Of a stretch of 64,000 nucleotides of DNA, positions 8,030 through 17,170 are shown in pieces; positions within the stretch are counted from its first letter, which is position 1; the number at the start of each line of letters is the position of its first letter. The stretch is from Breznakiella homolactica (lineage in GTDB: Bacteria; Spirochaetota; Spirochaetia; Treponematales; Breznakiellaceae). The notes under the pieces are model-generated. The model did not search any database and was not told where the DNA came from. It saw only the letters and a program-made list of their open reading frames with translations. A program made the position numbers and the translations under genes. The stretch covers positions 1,550,001 through 1,614,000 of the forward strand of contig NZ_CP067089.2 of assembly GCF_016616095.2 (NCBI RefSeq), in the 5' to 3' direction.

Positions 8030-10684
8030 TCACCTCCGGAGGGTATTGCAAGCAGGCTTGCAGATACCCCGCTTAGGGCTGTATCTGTTCATGCGTTTAA
8101 ACAGTTTGACAATTTCAACCGCCGGAATGATTGCCGCGGCAAGACTGAGAGCAATTAGAAAACTGCCGGAAGAAAGAGGGGTTAACTGGAAATTCCTGCT
8201 GAGGCCGGGGATATAAATAACTGAAACGGTCAGCGCTGTGGAAATGGCCATCGAAACAAAAAGGTATTTGCTGCGGTTCTTAATTGAAAAGACAGAAGCG
8301 GTCCGGGATTTCATGCTGATGGAATGAAAAATCTCGCAAAAAGACAGGGTCAGAAAAGCCATGGTCATTCCGGTAATAGCGGAAATCTTCAACCCCGTCA
8401 GGAAAGATACAATAGTCAGGGCCGCAATGGTAAATCCCTGATATATAATTTCAAAAGCAATACCGCCGGAGAAAAGGCTTTCTCCGGGATCACGGGGTGA
8501 TTTTTTCATGGAATCAGGGTCGGCCTTTTCCATCCCGAGGGCCATAGCCGGAAATGTGTCAGTGATAAGGTTTAACCACAGGATATGAACCGGCGCAAAA
8601 AGCTGCATCCCCGCCAGGGCAGCGGCACATATCGAAATTACTTCCCCCAAATTTGCCGAAAGAAGGAACTGGACAACTTTACGGATGTTTTCATAAATCC
8701 GCCGGCCTTCCTCCACGGCATATAGAATGGAAGCAACATTGTCATCGGCAAGAATCATATCAGCGGCGCTTCTGACCCCATCCGTTCCGGCTATGCCCAT
8801 GCCAATTCCGATATCTGCGTATTTCATAGCCGGAACGTCATTCTCCCCGTCGCCGGTCATGGCGGTGATTTTACCCAGCTTCTTCCAGGCTCTGATAATC
8901 CGTGCCTTGTGTTCCGATTCGACCTGGACGTAAACGGCGATCCGCTGGATCCGTTCCTCAAATTCTTTATCACTTAATCCGGAAAGCTCTGCCCCCGTTA
9001 TAACTTCCTGTCCGGGTGAAAGAATGCCCAATTCCGCGGCGATGGCTATGGCAGAATCCTCATGATCACCCGTAATCATGATAGTCTTAATTCCGGCGGC
9101 GCGGCATTTTTCAACCGCATCCCGTACCCCAGGCCGGACAGGGTCTATCAGTCCCGCAAGACCAATAAAGGTAAGATCCCGTTCCAGGGATTCCGCGGAA
9201 AGGTCCGCCGGCAAGCGGGAATAATCCCGGTAAGCGGCGGCAAATACCCGCAGGGATTTACCGGCCATATATTTATCATCCACAAGGATCTTTTCTTTCA
9301 CTTCCCGTGTCATGGGCTGAATCCGGCCGTCGAGAAAAATTTTTGTACAGCGTTCCGCTATTTCGCCGGGAGATCCCCGGGAATACTGCCGCCAGAACAA
9401 CGGAGAAATTCCGTCTGTTCCGAGCATTCCATGAATGGTAGAAACCATATTACGCTTGGCATCAGAAGGAAGTTTCATAACCTGGGGTTCCAGCATTTCC
9501 ATCTGCTGTTTTTCCAGTCCCTGGGAGATTCCGAATTCCGCCAGGGCAAGCTCCGCGGGTTCTCCAAGAAGAGTTCCATCCGGCCCCGCGGAAATATCGG
9601 CGGAAAGCGCCATAGCCTCGGCTAAGAAAGCTGTATCCCCGGTATGATCTGCCACAGCCATTTTATTCCGGGTAAGGGTACCGGTTTTGTCCGAACAGAT
9701 TACCTGGGTGCAGCCCAGGGTTTCCGCCGCGCTTAAGCTGCGGACAATGGTATGCCGGCCGGACATCCGGGTCATTCCCATGGAAAGAAGAATAGTAACA
9801 ACCAGCACCAGTCCCTCCGGAATGGCCGCGACAGCCAGGCTCACCGCCGTAAGAAACATCTCAGACGTGTGACCGCCGAAAGAACCGCCGTTCCGCAAAA
9901 TACTGACAATGAAAAAGAACAGGCATATACCCAGAACAGCAAAACTTAACACCATGCCGAGGGAAGCCAGATTTTTCTGAAGAGGGGTTTTTTCAGTACG
10001 GCTGTTTGCCAGGATTCCGGCGATCTTTCCGATTTTTGTTTTCATACCTGTGGCCATAACGAGACCTTCACCCCGTCCACAGACGACACTGGTACCCATA
10101 TACGCCATAGTGCTCTGTTCACCCTGGGCTGCATCCCCGCGATGGCCAGAAACAGCCAGACTGTTCTTCTCCGACGGTATTGATTCACCGGTAATAGACG
10201 CTTCTTCTATTGTCAGATTTTCCGATTCAAATATTCGAAGATCCGCGGGAACCGAGTCGCCGGTTTCCAGAAGAACAATGTCCCCCGGGACGAGTTCTTC
10301 TGTTTTTATTCTAACCTCCACACCATTCCGGCGGACCGTTGCATAGAGGTCTTTCAAACCCTGTAATCCAATTATTGCCCGCTCGGCCTTATTCTCCATA
10401 ATAATTCCCAGGGCAGTGTTAAGGATTACCACCGCCAGTATGGCTGCCATGTCGATGTTTCTGCCGAAAATCCCCGAAAGAACAGCCGCGGCAATGAGAA
10501 CAACAATCATAGGATTCTTTATCTGTTCCCATATCCGCTCGGCCATGGTTTTCTTTTTAATATCGTTGAGTTTATTCGGCCCGAATAAAGCCTTCCGCGC
10601 AGTAACCGCGATGGTATATAGTCCATTTCTGGAATTTTTCTGCACGGATAATATTTCTGCGGTCCTTTCCAAATAGGCGTTCAT
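8030..10684 (-). CDS. P2-type cation-transporting ATPase (calcium-pump-like)
   Basis: 884-residue inner-membrane pump. Present are TGES in the actuator domain (SITGESIPSEKN), a PEGL motif in membrane helix 4, the phosphorylation motif DKTGTLT, MITGDHEDSAIA and TGDGENDVPAMK. The layout (ten helices, no heavy-metal domain, cation-ATPase N- and C-terminal domains) fits the PMCA/SERCA-like bacterial group, most often calcium pumps. The hinge reads TGDGENDVPA where most relatives have TGDGVNDAPA. The last 17 codons are unusual: they are encoded by a strong hairpin (8041-8069). GGGAGAAACT precedes the ATG. Confidence 0.9.
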   Translation of the reverse strand: MNAYLERTAEILSVQKNSRNGLYTIAVTARKALFGPNKLNDIKKKTMAERIWEQIKNPMIVVLIAAAVLSGIFGRNIDMAAILAVVILNTALGIIMENKAERAIIGLQGLKDLYATVRRNGVEVRIKTEELVPGDIVLLETGDSVPADLRIFESENLTIEEASITGESIPSEKNSLAVSGHRGDAAQGEQSTMAYMGTSVVCGRGEGLVMATGMKTKIGKIAGILANSRTEKTPLQKNLASLGMVLSFAVLGICLFFFIVSILRNGGSFGGHTSEMFLTAVSLAVAAIPEGLVLVVTILLSMGMTRMSGRHTIVRSLSAAETLGCTQVICSDKTGTLTRNKMAVADHTGDTAFLAEAMALSADISAGPDGTLLGEPAELALAEFGISQGLEKQQMEMLEPQVMKLPSDAKRNMVSTIHGMLGTDGISPLFWRQYSRGSPGEIAERCTKIFLDGRIQPMTREVKEKILVDDKYMAGKSLRVFAAAYRDYSRLPADLSAESLERDLTFIGLAGLIDPVRPGVRDAVEKCRAAGIKTIMITGDHEDSAIAIAAELGILSPGQEVITGAELSGLSDKEFEERIQRIAVYVQVESEHKARIIRAWKKLGKITAMTGDGENDVPAMKYADIGIGMGIAGTDGVRSAADMILADDNVASILYAVEEGRRIYENIRKVVQFLLSANLGEVISICAAALAGMQLFAPVHILWLNLITDTFPAMALGMEKADPDSMKKSPRDPGESLFSGGIAFEIIYQGFTIAALTIVSFLTGLKISAITGMTMAFLTLSFCEIFHSISMKSRTASVFSIKNRSKYLFVSMAISTALTVSVIYIPGLSRNFQLTPLSSGSFLIALSLAAAIIPAVEIVKLFKRMNRYSPKRGICKPACNTLRR
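8041..8069 (-). other. Strong inverted repeat inside the ATPase 3' end
   Basis: Arms GGGTATTGCAAGC (8041-8053) and GCTTGCAGATACCC (8056-8069) pair over 13 base pairs with one bulged base and a two-base centre. It encodes the last residues of the ATPase (GICKPACNTL region), which look unlike the family C-terminus. There is no T-run on either strand, so it is not a standard terminator. Confidence 0.5.
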
Positions 10685-10959
10685 AGTTTCTCCCTAAAAG
10701 ATATTGTTTTTATGAAAAGCCCCTCACTTCTCAGGAAACAATCTATAAAAATACTATTCAAAGATATTTACTTAAACATTAGACAAAAAAAGTGTATTGC
10801 CTAAAAAACAGACAACCACTTCAATTTGCCTATTTCCAAACAGCTTCGGTTTATTTTCTAATGCGGATACCAAAGTAACCGGCGGCTGTTTGATGCGTCC
10901 TTTCAAAATAAGGATTATGGTCCGGTAACTCAGTCAGCGGGTTATTTTCAGCTAAACTA

Positions 10960-11502
10960 TTATGGAAGATTATTTACGATTTTAAACGCTGCCTGCCCGG
11001 CGGAATCCTTCATCATGCCCATCAATTTTTCCGGAGGAACCTCAGTTCCCGCCTTCAGCCACCAGGTTATGGACGCCAGAAAGATGTTGGCGCAGAAAAC
11101 TGTATAAAACCCGTCGGCAGCTGTTTCTTCAAAACACTTGTCAACGAAAAAAACATTTATTTTCTGCATCATTTCGAAAAAGTAATCTGAAAAGCAATTA
11201 TAACCGGTTATTGTTATGGCTTTGGCATAGAAAGATTTGTTTTCATAGAAGAAGTAGGTGAGTTTTTCAAGGAGGTCCCATCCGGTAAGCGGCCGGTCTT
11301 TTTCAAGTTTCTCGATAAAATCATGATAGAATATCCAGTTCACCAGTTCATATTTATCCTTAAAATGATAATAAAAACTGTTCCGGTTTAAACGGCAGTG
11401 CTGCACCAAATCTCCCACGGTTATTTTTTCAAAAGGCCGTTCCGTCATAAATTTCTTCATGGCGTCCGCCAGCATTTCTTTAGTCACATTAGAATGAGAC
11501 AT
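10960..11502 (-). CDS. TetR/AcrR-family regulator
   Basis: 180 residues. The helix-turn-helix is near residues 20-60 (ITVGDLVQHCRLNRNSFYYHFKDKYELVNW), typical of the DhaS-like TetR subgroup, followed by a helical ligand-binding domain. The inducer is unknown. ATG at 11502 has GGAG nine bases upstream; a TTG further upstream is less likely. It lies divergent from the MarR-ABC operon and about 275 bases from the cation ATPase start, so either could be its target. Confidence 0.85.
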   Translation of the reverse strand: MSHSNVTKEMLADAMKKFMTERPFEKITVGDLVQHCRLNRNSFYYHFKDKYELVNWIFYHDFIEKLEKDRPLTGWDLLEKLTYFFYENKSFYAKAITITGYNCFSDYFFEMMQKINVFFVDKCFEETAADGFYTVFCANIFLASITWWLKAGTEVPPEKLMGMMKDSAGQAAFKIVNNLP

Positions 11503-11867
11503 GATCGCCTGCTCCAAAGTCAAAAATAAACAACCAAAATTAAATCTTATTTTTTTAAAGTATTATGATTATTTTGAATAAAATAATGGATTTTGTCGAA
11601 GAAATCATTTTGTTTTTTCCGCTTTTATGGAGAATATTCCGAAAAACCGGCTTTATTAAAAATATTTTGTATTTTCATAAACCTAATCATCTCCGATAAA
11701 CAGGGCTATTTATTGCTATAATAGTAATATTGCGGCTGATCAGCGCGTGGGGAATTGGACCGTGATAAAACCGCGGCCTCATACTTGACTCCCTGGATAT
11801 AAGTCACTACAGTTACCTATAGTTGCATACGCAACAATTGCGCAGACAACAAACAGAGGGGATAGCC
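11503..11867. promoter_or_regulatory. AT-rich divergent intergenic region with MarR-type palindrome
   Basis: 365 bases between the TetR and MarR genes, mostly AT-rich with no gene. The inverted repeat GTTGC-ATAC-GCAAC (11822-11835) lies 32 bases before the MarR GTG and is the most plausible autoregulatory MarR site. TTGACT (11785-11790) and TATAGT (11818-11823) look promoter-like but are 27 bases apart, so I do not pair them. Confidence 0.4.
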
Positions 11868-12290
11868 GTGAAGAAACGGTTCATGAAATATATAAACACC
11901 ATCGCACGATGTGCGACGCTGTACCGGGACGGACGTCTTGAAGGAACTGGTCTTGGAGGATATCAGGCACCCTATGTCCTCGAAATATGCCGCTCCCCCG
12001 GAATCACCCAGGACCAGATTGCGCAGGAGCTCCACGTCAACCGCAGTTCGGTTACCCGCCAGCTGACCCTGCTGGAGGAAAACGGCTTTATCCGCCGGGA
12101 ACGGAGCGGGATGGACCGCCGGGCCATCGAAGTATATCCCGCGGAAAAAATGCTGGAGTTACTGCCTTCGGTACGGGGTGTGCTTACGGACTGGCATTCC
12201 GCCCTCGCAAAAATCCTTACCCAGAATGAACAGGATACATTGGCAGGTCTTTTGGAACGGCTCGCCAAGCACGCGGAAACAATCGTATGA
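11868..12290 (+). CDS. MarR-family regulator of the adjacent ABC exporter
   Basis: 140 residues. The winged helix is at about 35-105, with recognition helix region ITQDQIAQELHVNRSSVTRQ and wing RRERSGMDRRAIEVYP. GTG at 11868 is chosen because GAGGGG lies six bases upstream. The stop overlaps the first ABC gene by ATGA. MarR genes fused in operon to heterodimeric ABC exporters usually repress them and respond to their substrates; that role is inferred here. Confidence 0.88.
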   Translation: MKKRFMKYINTIARCATLYRDGRLEGTGLGGYQAPYVLEICRSPGITQDQIAQELHVNRSSVTRQLTLLEENGFIRRERSGMDRRAIEVYPAEKMLELLPSVRGVLTDWHSALAKILTQNEQDTLAGLLERLAKHAETIV

Positions 12291-13993
12291 ATACAGTAGT
12301 CCGTTACGTAAGCCGCAAATGGAGGATCATCAGTGTTGGTCTGCTTATCAAATTTGCCGGGACCATCGTTGAGCTCCTGCTGCCGTGGATGCTGTCGGTT
12401 ATTCTGGATGACTATGTGCCCCGGAAGGACATACACAGCATTCTTCTCTGGGGAGGACTCATGGTCCTCGCTTCCGCTGCCGGGCTTTTTACCAATGTCT
12501 TCGCCAACAAGCTGTCCACAAGGATCTCCCGGGACATCACCAGAAAACTGCGGTACGATCTCTTTGCCAAGGTGATGAAGCTTTCCTGTACCCAGGAAGA
12601 TTCCTTCACCGCATCTTCTCTTATTTCACGGCTTACCAGTGATACCTACAATGTCCACCAGATGATCGACCGGATGCAGCGTTTGGGAGTGCGGGCCCCT
12701 ATTCTGCTGCTGGGAGGTATAGCGGTTACGTTTATGCTTGAACCGGTACTCACCCTGGTTCTGGTGGCCATCCTTCCGCTTCTGGCCCTGGTGGTTTTCT
12801 GGGTATCCCGCAAAGGGGTGACGCTTTTTACACGGACGCAAAAGGCGCTGGATATACTGATCCGCCGCGCCCAGGAGAGCATGGCTGGGATCCGGGTTAT
12901 CCAGGCGCTCTCCAAAACCGACTATGAAATACGGCAGTTTGATTCAGCCAATACGGAGATGATGCGGCAGCAGCGCAGCGCCAATCTGCTCATGAATCTG
13001 ACCAACCCGGCGATGAACATGTTTCTGAACGTCGGGCTCACGGCGGTCATAGTGGCAGGCGCGTACCGGGTCAACGCCGGCATCACCCAGCCGGGGATCA
13101 TTATTGCCTTCCTGAGTTATTTTACCATTATTCTCAACGCCCTAATGATGGTGTCCCGCCTCTTTGTTCTTTATTCCCAGGGAACTGCCAGCGCCCGGCG
13201 CATTACGGAAGTACTGGACGCACCGGAGGAAATGCAGATTGAAGAACACCCTCCCCTTAAAGACGAGGCGCATATACGGTTTGATAAAGTCAGTTTCTCC
13301 TATGGCAAGGTCAGGGACAATCTGCGGGATATCAGTTTTTCACTCCTGCCGGGTCAGACCCTGGGTATCATTGGTCCGACGGGCAGCGGCAAAAGTACGC
13401 TTATCAGTTTGCTCCTTCATTTTTACAATCCCGATACCGGCAGTATCCATATCCACGGACAGGACATCCGATCCATCCCGCCGGAACTGCTGTACAGCAT
13501 GTTCGGCGTGGTATTCCAGAATGATTTTTTATTTGCCGGGGAAATCCGCGGAAATATCGATTTCGGTCGCGGCCTCTCGTCGGTACAAATAGAAGAAGCC
13601 ATACAGACGGCCCAGGCGGAATTTATCCGCCAGCGGGAGGGCGGCCTCGCGGCTCAGATAGCTCCCCGGGGAATGAATCTCAGCGGCGGGCAGAAACAGC
13701 GGCTTTTGATTGCCCGGGCTCTCGCGGCGGATCCGGATATACTGATCCTGGATGACAGCTCCAGTGCCTTGGACTACAAGACCGACGCCCAGCTGCGCCG
13801 GGCCCTGGCAAGAAATTTCGCGCGTACGACAAAAATCATTATTGCCCAAAGGGTCAGCTCCATTAAAAACGCCGACCATATTTTGGTCTTGGACCAGGGA
13901 CAGGAAATAGGATACGGAACCCACAGTGAATTGATGCGAACCTGTGACAGTTACCGTGAAATTGCGAAAATGCAGATGGGGGAGGCGGTATAA
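12287..13993 (+). CDS. Heterodimeric ABC exporter, degenerate-site subunit
   Basis: 568 residues: six membrane helices (1-310), then a nucleotide-binding domain with Walker A GPTGSGKST, signature LSGGQKQR and Walker B LILDDSSSALD. The catalytic Glu is replaced by Asp, and the switch His by Gln (IIAQRVSS). Both changes are hallmarks of the TM287-like half of heterodimeric exporters (TM287/288, BmrC, LmrC). Translation is coupled to marR by ATGA and the partner gene starts one base after the stop. Likely a multidrug or peptide exporter; the substrate is unknown. Confidence 0.9.
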   Translation: MNTVVRYVSRKWRIISVGLLIKFAGTIVELLLPWMLSVILDDYVPRKDIHSILLWGGLMVLASAAGLFTNVFANKLSTRISRDITRKLRYDLFAKVMKLSCTQEDSFTASSLISRLTSDTYNVHQMIDRMQRLGVRAPILLLGGIAVTFMLEPVLTLVLVAILPLLALVVFWVSRKGVTLFTRTQKALDILIRRAQESMAGIRVIQALSKTDYEIRQFDSANTEMMRQQRSANLLMNLTNPAMNMFLNVGLTAVIVAGAYRVNAGITQPGIIIAFLSYFTIILNALMMVSRLFVLYSQGTASARRITEVLDAPEEMQIEEHPPLKDEAHIRFDKVSFSYGKVRDNLRDISFSLLPGQTLGIIGPTGSGKSTLISLLLHFYNPDTGSIHIHGQDIRSIPPELLYSMFGVVFQNDFLFAGEIRGNIDFGRGLSSVQIEEAIQTAQAEFIRQREGGLAAQIAPRGMNLSGGQKQRLLIARALAADPDILILDDSSSALDYKTDAQLRRALARNFARTTKIIIAQRVSSIKNADHILVLDQGQEIGYGTHSELMRTCDSYREIAKMQMGEAV

Positions 13994-15814
13994 ATGGCGG
14001 CGATGAAAACAGGAGGCGGCCCCGTCAGTACCTCTTTTGAACGTCCTTCAATTAAGGTTACCGTAATTCTCGGGCGGCTCTGGAAGTATCTAAAAAAATT
14101 TAAATGGATGCTGCTACTTGCTGTGGCGCTCAGTATTGCGGGCAATCTTTTAGCCCTGGTAGGTCCAAAACTGTCCGGCCACGCGGTTGACGCGATCCAC
14201 CCGGGACCGGGGGGAGTTGATTTTCAAAGTGTCTTTTTTTATGCGGGATGGATGGTCGTTTTTTATATTGTTTCCGCAGTGCTGAGTTATCTGCTGGCGG
14301 CGCTGCTGGTAAATCTCGGCAGCCGGGTGGTATACGAAATGCGCCGGGATGTGTACGAACATCTGATGCGGCTTCCCGTCAGGTTTTTCGACTCCCATGC
14401 GGCCGGAGAAATACTCAGTGTGCTTTCCTACGACATTGATACTGTCCAGGCTTCTTTATCCAACGATTTAGTACAGATGCTGGCAAGCGTCATAACCGTC
14501 CTGGGATCATTGTGGATGATGCTCACCATTTCTCCGCCCCTGGTGCTGATCTTCGCGGTTACTATTCCCTGTTCAATCCTCTTTACCCGTTACCGTTCCA
14601 TCAAGGTCCGTCCGCTGTACCGTCAGAGATCCATCAACCTGGGTAAGCTCAACGGATATACCGAAGAAATGACCGGGGGGCTGCGGACCATCAAAGCCTA
14701 CCACCGCCAGGAATACTTCGCCGCCGGATTTGAGAAAAAAAACGCCGAAGCTTGTGAGGCGAATTACCAGGCGGACAGTTTCTCCAGCGCCACCGGCCCA
14801 TCGGTCGGTTTTATCAATAACGTCTCCCTGGCGCTTATCAGCCTCTTCGGCGCACTGCTGTATATGTCGGGCAGTATCTCCCTGGGCAGCGTGTCTTCCT
14901 TTGTATTGTATTCCCGGAAGTTTTCCGGGCCTATCAATGAATTTTCCAATATTATCAGTGAACTCCAGTCCGCCCTGGCAGCCGCGGAACGGGTTCTGCG
15001 TCTTCTGGATGAACCGGAAGAGGAATCCGATCCCGCGGACGCCCTGCCCCTTACGGAGGTACAGGGCAATGTGGAACTGCGGGATGTCAGCTTCGGATAT
15101 CAGCCGGGGGTACCGGTGCTTCAGCATTACAACCTTACGGCAAAACCCGGACAGGTGGTTGCTATTGTGGGACCCACCGGGGCAGGCAAGACAACCATCA
15201 TCAATCTGCTTATGCGGTTTTATGATGTGGATTCCGGCGTTATTTTTGTGGACGGCTGCGATATCCGGCGGATACGCCGCGGGGATTTACGGAGAGCGTT
15301 TTCTATGGTACTGCAGGACACCTGGCTTTTTACCGGTACCATCCGTGAAAATCTTACCTACGGGAAAGAGAATCTTTCCGAAGGTGAGGTAATCGCCGCT
15401 ACCAAAGCGGCAAAGATTCACGACTTCATTATTTCCCTGCCCGCCGGTTATGATACAATCCTGAAAGAGGGCGGGAGCAGTATATCGAAAGGCCAAAAAC
15501 AGCTGCTGACCATTGCCCGGGCAATGCTGCTGGACGCACCTATGCTGATCCTGGATGAAGCGACTTCCAATGTCGACACCCAGACGGAACGCGTTATACA
15601 GGCGGCGATGCTCAGTCTGATGAAAGGCCGGACCAGTTTTGTTATCGCCCACCGTCTGTCCACTATTCAGAACGCCGATGTCATAGCGGTACTGCGGAAC
15701 GGCTGTGTAGCCGAATGCGGTACCCACGAAGAACTCATCCAGGCGGGCGGATACTACGCGGAACTATACCAGGCCCAGTTTGATACAGCGGAACAGTACA
15801 GCGATTTTGAATGA
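13994..15814 (+). CDS. Heterodimeric ABC exporter, catalytic-site subunit
   Basis: 606 residues: six membrane helices then a nucleotide-binding domain with Walker A GPTGAGKTT, canonical Walker B LILDEATSNVD and switch VIAHRLSTI, but a deviant signature ISKGQKQ. Paired with the preceding subunit this gives one consensus ATP site (this Walker B with the partner LSGGQ) and one degenerate site, exactly the TM287/288 arrangement. GGGGGAGG lies just before the start. The operon ends convergently with the aldo/keto reductase. Confidence 0.9.
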   Translation: MAAMKTGGGPVSTSFERPSIKVTVILGRLWKYLKKFKWMLLLAVALSIAGNLLALVGPKLSGHAVDAIHPGPGGVDFQSVFFYAGWMVVFYIVSAVLSYLLAALLVNLGSRVVYEMRRDVYEHLMRLPVRFFDSHAAGEILSVLSYDIDTVQASLSNDLVQMLASVITVLGSLWMMLTISPPLVLIFAVTIPCSILFTRYRSIKVRPLYRQRSINLGKLNGYTEEMTGGLRTIKAYHRQEYFAAGFEKKNAEACEANYQADSFSSATGPSVGFINNVSLALISLFGALLYMSGSISLGSVSSFVLYSRKFSGPINEFSNIISELQSALAAAERVLRLLDEPEEESDPADALPLTEVQGNVELRDVSFGYQPGVPVLQHYNLTAKPGQVVAIVGPTGAGKTTIINLLMRFYDVDSGVIFVDGCDIRRIRRGDLRRAFSMVLQDTWLFTGTIRENLTYGKENLSEGEVIAATKAAKIHDFIISLPAGYDTILKEGGSSISKGQKQLLTIARAMLLDAPMLILDEATSNVDTQTERVIQAAMLSLMKGRTSFVIAHRLSTIQNADVIAVLRNGCVAECGTHEELIQAGGYYAELYQAQFDTAEQYSDFE

Positions 15815-15839
15815 CGGCTTTATTTATCCGCCATGGGTC

Positions 15840-16706
<867 letters not shown>

Positions 16707-16735
16707 TTATATTTTGTATGTTTGTTGTACCCTTG

Positions 16736-17001
16736 TTACTTTCTTTGCGCAAGGACTTCCCCGAGCACGGAAGCCGCATTGTCCCCCGCCTCCTTTCCGA
16801 GGGTATCCCCTATGGACTGTACAAGGCCGCGGAGCTGGGCTTCGGTGATGCCCGTGTTCAGGGCGATACCCATGTGCGCCCGGAGCTGTGGGTTCACCCC
16901 ATCCAGCCCGGGGATTCTGCCTGTTCCGTTTTTCCGCCGGCGTGGAGCCCCGCGGAAAACATCAGGCCCGCCGTCATCATCAAAAGTATTTTCTTTTTCA
17001 T
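16736..17001 (-). pseudogene. Broken secreted carboxymuconolactone decarboxylase-family gene
   Basis: A signal peptide (MKKKILLMMTAGLMFSAGLHA) starts at ATG 17001 behind AAAGGGGGC, but that frame stops after 35 codons at PGWMG. In another frame the sequence continues as GLDGVNPQLRAHMGIALN and ITEAQLRGLVQSIGDTLG, which reads like the C-terminal part of secreted carboxymuconolactone decarboxylase-like proteins. The usual central part with the CxxC is missing. The simplest reading is an internal deletion with frame loss. An open frame from ATG 17005 spans the join but gives a nonsensical N-terminus. Confidence 0.65.
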
Positions 17002-17068
17002 ACATGCCCCCTTTTGCCTGCGGCCCTGCGCCGGATGATTTATTCTGCCTTAAAAATCCCGAAGAATT

Positions 17069-17106
17069 GTGAAGAATCTGTGAAAGAACCGTGAGATTTC
17101 CATGAG
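17069..17106. promoter_or_regulatory. Four direct repeats at 11-base period (OmpR/PhoB-type site)
   Basis: GTGAA, GTGAA, GTGAG and ATGAG start at 17069, 17080, 17091 and 17102, exactly 11 bases apart; on the minus strand they read YTCAY. Direct repeats of this period are how OmpR/PhoB-type regulators line up on one face of DNA. On the minus strand they sit upstream of the broken decarboxylase gene. The same motif and spacing occur before the response regulator gene at 26181. Confidence 0.5.
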
Positions 17107-17135
17107 AACGGGTATTCCTCGGGCACTTTATATCC

Positions 17136-17170
17136 CAGACAAAGCGAGACAAATCCGGTATACTCTTCCC
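17136..17170 (+). promoter_or_regulatory. Promoter giving a possibly leaderless ABC-F transcript
   Basis: CAGACA (17136-17141) and TATACT (17159-17164), 17 bases apart, with the ATG at 17171 only seven bases after the -10 box. Transcription would begin at or next to the start codon. No Shine-Dalgarno sequence is visible before this ATG, in agreement. Confidence 0.5.

Noticed and set aside
7950..8216. Short plus-strand frame between the phosphoesterase and ATPase genes
   Set aside because: Mostly antisense to the ATPase 3' end and unlike any protein family.
11785..11823. TTGACT and TATAGT as the marR promoter
   Set aside because: Boxes are 27 bases apart, too far for a normal sigma-70 promoter.
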